8,821 bases of DNA from Bacillota bacterium (lineage in GTDB: Bacteria; Bacillota_H; UBA994; UBA5500). Below are positions 6,241-8,821 of this stretch, piece after piece. The notes beneath the pieces are model-generated. The model was not told where the DNA came from. It ran no database searches and saw only the letters and a list, made by a program, of their open reading frames with translations. Within the stretch, counting starts at the first letter, position 1; every line of letters begins with the position of its first letter. The DNA lies in assembly GCA_012727835.1 (NCBI GenBank), contig JAAYGE010000216.1, positions 1-8,821 of the forward strand, given 5' to 3'. The translations under genes and the position numbers were made by a program.

Positions 6241-6275
6241 AGGGCTGCGCAGCATGAGACTTGCGCAGCCCTTCT
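6241..6275 (+). terminator. Intra-operon hairpin between DUF2922 and yvrJ
   Basis: AGGGCTGCGCA (6241-6251) and TGCGCAGCCCT (6262-6272) form a perfect 11-bp stem with a 10-nt loop, followed by TCTTA. The weak T run suggests partial termination or protection of the upstream mRNA from 3' decay rather than a full stop. It would lower YvrJ relative to the two upstream proteins. Confidence 0.6.
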
Positions 6276-6302
6276 TAGCCAGCTGAGCAAGGAGGTGAGC
6301 CT

Positions 6303-6446
6303 ATGCAAGAGCTCTTGCCGCAGATTGCTAACGTGGGCTTCCCCGTGGTGCTATCCATGTATCTCTTGGTACGCATCGAAGGGAAGCTGGAAGTGCTGAG
6401 CAATGCCATCAGCGACTTGACTCGGGCCATCATGGATAGCCGCTGA
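6303..6446 (+). CDS. YvrJ family small membrane-associated protein
   Basis: 47-residue protein matching the YvrJ family. One amphipathic to hydrophobic stretch, IANVGFPVVLSMYLLVRIEG (8-27), is followed by a helix KLEVLSNAISDLTRAIMDSR. The family's IxNxGFPxxVxxYLL-RxE pattern is clear. The ribosome site AAGGAGGTGA (6289-6298) is 4 nt before the ATG and nearly fully complementary to the 16S 3' end. It is the last gene of the DUF1659-DUF2922-YvrJ set. The family is short, widespread in Bacillota and uncharacterised; a topology resembling a small holin or a membrane anchor is possible, but that is inference. Confidence 0.9.
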   Translation: MQELLPQIANVGFPVVLSMYLLVRIEGKLEVLSNAISDLTRAIMDSR

Positions 6447-6490
6447 TACCTTCATTTGCAGAACGAGCAACACTCTCTTACCACAGCGAA

Positions 6491-6525
6491 AGGCCCCGAG
6501 GCAGTAGCCTCTGGGGCCTGTTTCT
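6491..6525 (+). terminator. Terminator of the DUF1659-DUF2922-YvrJ operon
   Basis: AGGCCCC-GAGGC (6491-6502) pairs with GCCTC-T-GGGGCCT (6507-6519), 12 bp with one bulged T and a 4-nt loop AGTA, then GTTTCTGT. Very G-C-rich stem; the T run is short. Confidence 0.72.
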
Positions 6526-6582
6526 GTACAGCTGATGACCAGCCCGGTCTTACGCTCATTCCTCTGGATTATAGTGTTGACC

Positions 6583-6778
6583 ATGAAGGAACACAGCGAC
6601 CATACCCTATCACGGCCTTGGTGTGTTCGTCGGGAGCGCACCATACCATTTTTTATTGGAAGAACGCTGGACTCAAATATCTCAGCTATTACTTCAAAGA
6701 ACTGTTGACGCTCTTCATCGTTTGGCCAGAGCAGGAAAGGGGGTACTGTTGGAGAACATTCTAACGAATAAACTTTAA
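6583..6778 (+). pseudogene. Small unidentified gene interrupted in a T6 run
   Basis: The frame from ATG 6583 reads MKEHSDHTLSRPWCVRRERT, then IPFF and stops at 6709-6711. The next frame, open through 6650 to TAA 6776-6778, reads LLEERWTQISQLLLQRTVDA and continues with HRLARAGKGVLLENILTNKL. Leaving out one T of TTTTTT (6649-6654) joins them into a plausible 64-residue protein: basic N-terminus, then amphipathic helices. The downstream part has the residue pattern of a real helical protein. I do not recognise the family. There is no clear ribosome site before 6583, so GTG 6574 or TTG 6577 could be starts. It may be a decayed gene, a base-calling error, or chance. Confidence 0.35.
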
Positions 6779-6793
6779 ATGATTGAGCAGTAC

Positions 6794-6813
6794 GATAAAC
6801 TCCATTGTTTATC
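6794..6813. repeat. Inverted repeat in the leader of the kinase gene
   Basis: GATAAAC (6794-6800) and GTTTATC (6807-6813) are perfect arms around TCCATT, ending 17 nt before the kinase ATG at 6831 and just before its ribosome site. It could be an operator or a small RNA hairpin that limits translation. Confidence 0.4.
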
Positions 6814-6830
6814 CCTGCGGAAAGGGTACT

Positions 6831-7856
6831 ATGCTGAAACTTAAATATCTATTCGAGAACTTCCAGCTGGCCAAATGCTGCCTTCAACACTGGGACCACG
6901 ATGAGGATACAGTGGATGAAATGCTTCGCCGCTTTCGAATTTCGTCCAATGCGGTCTATCCATTTAAGCAAGAAGGGCGCCTGTGTTTCTTAAGACTTGC
7001 ACCGGCCGAGGAAAAGAGTGTGGAAGAAATAATAGGTGAAGTTGAGGTCATTCTCTGGTTGCGCTCGCAAGGTTTTCCGGCCATGGAACCGGTTCCGATG
7101 AAAAACGGCAAGTATGTGGATATCATTGAGTCCCAATGGGGGAGGTATATTGCTTCCTGCTTTTACGGGGTTCCCGGGGTTTCACTGGAGAAATGCGACG
7201 CCGACATGCAGGTCATTGCCGGCTATGGAGAATGCCTGGGGAAACTGCACAGAGCCCTGAAAAGCTGTCCATTGGCTAGACGCAGGAATAACCACCTTGC
7301 CCTTCTTGAAACTATTAGATTCAATCTCGAAACCTATTCCGCACCGGTTTATATCTTTAATGAACTCGAGGCGATCTGTAACCAATTGGCGATGCTCCCT
7401 ATTACCGACAATAATTACGGCCTTGTTCATTATGACTTTGAACCGGATAATGTGTTTTTCGACGCAGAAAGTAATAGCTTCAGTGTGATAGACTTCGACG
7501 ACATGATTCAATGTTGGTATATGCTGGATGTGGTTCGTGCATTGGACGCGCTGGTCGATGTTACGGATGAGGCTCATCTAGTGGACGCGGAAACAGCTTT
7601 TTTGACTGGATATAGAAGCGCCAGTACGCTCACAGAAGAGGATGAACAAACACTTCCTCTTATGCGTCGGCTGGTTCGCATTCATGAGTACGGGGGATTG
7701 TTACGTTGTCTCTCCGATAACATAGAAGCTGAGCCCGATTGGCTCATAAAGCTTCGTAAGAAGTTGACAGACAGGGTTCGTTCTTATGAAAGCAGAGTCG
7801 CTGCAGACCGTAACTCTGCCTTAAGCAGGGGAGGAGCTCATGAAAGTATACTTTAA
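6831..7856 (+). CDS. APH-family phosphotransferase (aminoglycoside/choline kinase fold)
   Basis: 341-residue cytosolic kinase of the APH superfamily. The catalytic loop is VHYDFEPDNVFF (199-210; H200, D202, N207), where the family has HGDxxxxN. The metal-binding motif is VIDFDDMIQCWYMLDVVRAL (219-238, D221 and D223), where the family has IDFDDxxxG-x4-DLA. The N-lobe has CFLRLAP (52-58), with Arg56 at the usual place of the ATP-contacting lysine, and EEIIGEVEVILWL as the paired helix. Start 6831 has GGAAAGGG upstream; a TTG at 6783 would add 16 unlikely residues. Resistance, metabolite-kinase and protein-kinase (SrkA-like) roles are all possible. Its end overlaps the next gene by 17 nt, so the neighbour is probably a partner or substrate-pathway protein. 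Confidence 0.88.
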   Translation: MLKLKYLFENFQLAKCCLQHWDHDEDTVDEMLRRFRISSNAVYPFKQEGRLCFLRLAPAEEKSVEEIIGEVEVILWLRSQGFPAMEPVPMKNGKYVDIIESQWGRYIASCFYGVPGVSLEKCDADMQVIAGYGECLGKLHRALKSCPLARRRNNHLALLETIRFNLETYSAPVYIFNELEAICNQLAMLPITDNNYGLVHYDFEPDNVFFDAESNSFSVIDFDDMIQCWYMLDVVRALDALVDVTDEAHLVDAETAFLTGYRSASTLTEEDEQTLPLMRRLVRIHEYGGLLRCLSDNIEAEPDWLIKLRKKLTDRVRSYESRVAADRNSALSRGGAHESIL

Positions 7857-8821
7857 TTCGAGCTTGTGGAGCAGGGGGCAGGGCTTACCTGGTACGAAAC
7901 AGTTGGTGAACTGGCAGTTCAATTATGACGGGGCGGAACGCCATATTCCTGCTATTTACCGCTTCGCTGGCGGGGTTGTTTTTGATGTGCTGACGATCCT
8001 AGAGGAAGCACGAATTTATGCTTATCTCGAGAAGTATGAAGCTAGAGAAGGGAAGTTAACTGCCCGGGAGAGACGGGTGGCAGAACAGGAAAACCCTTAT
8101 CAAGCTGTGCCTATACAACAGATATGGATCAATGGCAGGCAGGTCGGTGGTGATTACTCGTCCAGCACAGCCCTATATATACCTGGGTGGCGAGAGAATG
8201 ATAAGCTGGACGCCATGCGCTATGCCTATCGGTGGATTTTACAGGATAGGCCCTGTTTTGCCTGTGAGCGCTTTATCGTACCCTACCCCAAAGCCGAATC
8301 CCTGGTTCAAGCATTACTGCGCCGCTTCCGGTTAGACAAGGTGCGAAGTCTGAAGCTGGTGACAAGGCCGGTCTCGCGCTTTATCCCTCTGGGCAAAACC
8401 TTTTTCGTCAAGGATAAGGAGGAGGAAATCAAGTTCACGCATCCAGAGAGTGGGGTGGAGCATTCCCTGCATGTGCAGAGGGCGGGAGATCTGGAAATCC
8501 CAATAGGTGATCACCGGCTGTTTATCACCCAGGCCATGTATGCTATTCACCCTAGCTTGCCAGAAGGAGAGACGCTGTCTTTTGACAGTACCATGCAAGT
8601 TCACAGGCCTTCCAGCGGCGACGAATTCGTGCCCCATTCAGCAGCCGCCATTGGCATCATCGGCGGAGCTGATGGTCCTACCAGCATCTTTGTGGGAGGG
8701 CAAGGTCCTTCACCTGCTGGTCAGCATCGCTGCTTTTCCGTTCCTAGTCTGCAGAAGGAAGAGGCGGCGTGCTTTAAGCTGGAGGGCATTAACTGCAGAT
8801 ATCTTGCCAGTCAGGAATATA
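7840..8821 (+). CDS. Unknown protein with a GIIGGADGPT loop of sodium-pump decarboxylase beta subunits (3' end outside window)
   Basis: Open for 327 codons from ATG 7840 to the window edge with no stop; ribosome site GGGGAGGAG (7828-7836). It starts MKVYFNSSLWSRGQGLPGTK and has no signal peptide. Apart from AGGVVFDVL near residue 45 there is no long hydrophobic segment, so it appears soluble. Residues 268-285, AAAIGIIGGADGPTSIFV, match the most conserved loop of OadB/GcdB/MmdB beta subunits, which in those proteins lies in the membrane and helps carry Na+. The ten or so membrane helices of a beta subunit are absent. Other visible parts are CFACERFIVPYP (residues about 141-152), a basic segment LLRRFRLDKVRSLKLVTRPVSRF, and a later SFDSTMQVHRPSSGDEF block. 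Automated annotation as a decarboxylase subunit would probably be wrong. Function unknown. Confidence 0.8.
   Translation, partial: MKVYFNSSLWSRGQGLPGTKQLVNWQFNYDGAERHIPAIYRFAGGVVFDVLTILEEARIYAYLEKYEAREGKLTARERRVAEQENPYQAVPIQQIWINGRQVGGDYSSSTALYIPGWRENDKLDAMRYAYRWILQDRPCFACERFIVPYPKAESLVQALLRRFRLDKVRSLKLVTRPVSRFIPLGKTFFVKDKEEEIKFTHPESGVEHSLHVQRAGDLEIPIGDHRLFITQAMYAIHPSLPEGETLSFDSTMQVHRPSSGDEFVPHSAAAIGIIGGADGPTSIFVGGQGPSPAGQHRCFSVPSLQKEEAACFKLEGINCRYLASQEY

Noticed and set aside
6456..6764. 102-codon + strand frame after yvrJ
   Set aside because: It runs through the terminator hairpin at 6491-6519, lacks a ribosome site, and overlaps a more protein-like frame (6650-6778).
7182..7577. 131-codon minus-strand frame
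   Set aside because: Antisense of the kinase gene, which has clear catalytic motifs on the + strand.
8332..8637. 101-codon minus-strand frame
   Set aside because: Antisense of the GADGPT protein gene, which is open for all 982 bases on the + strand with a good ribosome site.
7840..8821. A true Na+-translocating decarboxylase beta subunit
   Set aside because: Only the signature loop matches; the many transmembrane helices of that subunit are missing and there are no alpha or gamma subunit genes nearby.
1..8821. CRISPR array, tRNA or rRNA genes
   Set aside because: No regularly spaced repeats, no tRNA arm pattern and no rRNA-like conserved stretches were seen on either strand.

Overview
The window looks like chromosomal DNA of a Gram-positive, probably anaerobic or spore-forming member of the Bacillota (Clostridia or a related class). 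The reasons are strong AAGGAGGTGA-type ribosome binding sites, sigma-A promoters close to consensus, compact operons with ATGA/TGATG overlaps, and above all the trio of small genes DUF1659, DUF2922 and YvrJ, which is typical of Bacillota. The species cannot be named from this sequence. All convincing genes are on the + strand.

Layout. (1) 1-1965: the 3' end of an ArsR-type repressor gene, overlapping an ABC transporter ATPase, which overlaps an ABC-2 permease by ATGA. This is a self-regulated export operon, closed by a hairpin terminator at 1988. (2) 2052-3552: a perfect TTGACA-17-TATAAT promoter with a palindromic operator on its -10/+1 region drives a MarR repressor and an overlapping gene for a membrane-anchored HSL-family esterase. 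A 22-bp stem terminator follows. (3) 3622-5111: a promoter, then a membrane diguanylate cyclase gene broken by a GA dinucleotide duplication exactly at the DxLTG motif. A YgbA-family cysteine-rich protein gene (nitrosative-stress associated) starts on the cyclase stop codon. (4) 5112-5731: mostly non-coding and rich in hairpins. It holds a doubtful small ORF, a nested set of inverted repeats and a strong terminator, and may be a structured RNA or a leader. (5) 5732-6525: DUF1659, DUF2922 and YvrJ, with a hairpin between the second and third genes and a terminator at the end. (6) 6583-6778: a likely small gene interrupted in a T6 run. (7) 6831-8821: an APH-family kinase gene overlapping by 17 nt the start of an unknown protein. 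That protein is at least 327 residues long and carries the signature loop GIIGGADGPTSIFV of sodium-pumping decarboxylase beta subunits, in an otherwise soluble-looking sequence. It runs off the window.

The best candidate for something undescribed is the kinase / GADGPT-protein pair at 6831-8821. The next most interesting items are the coupling of a c-di-GMP synthase (with a phase-variation-like 2-bp duplication) to YgbA, and the hairpin-rich block at 5330-5522.
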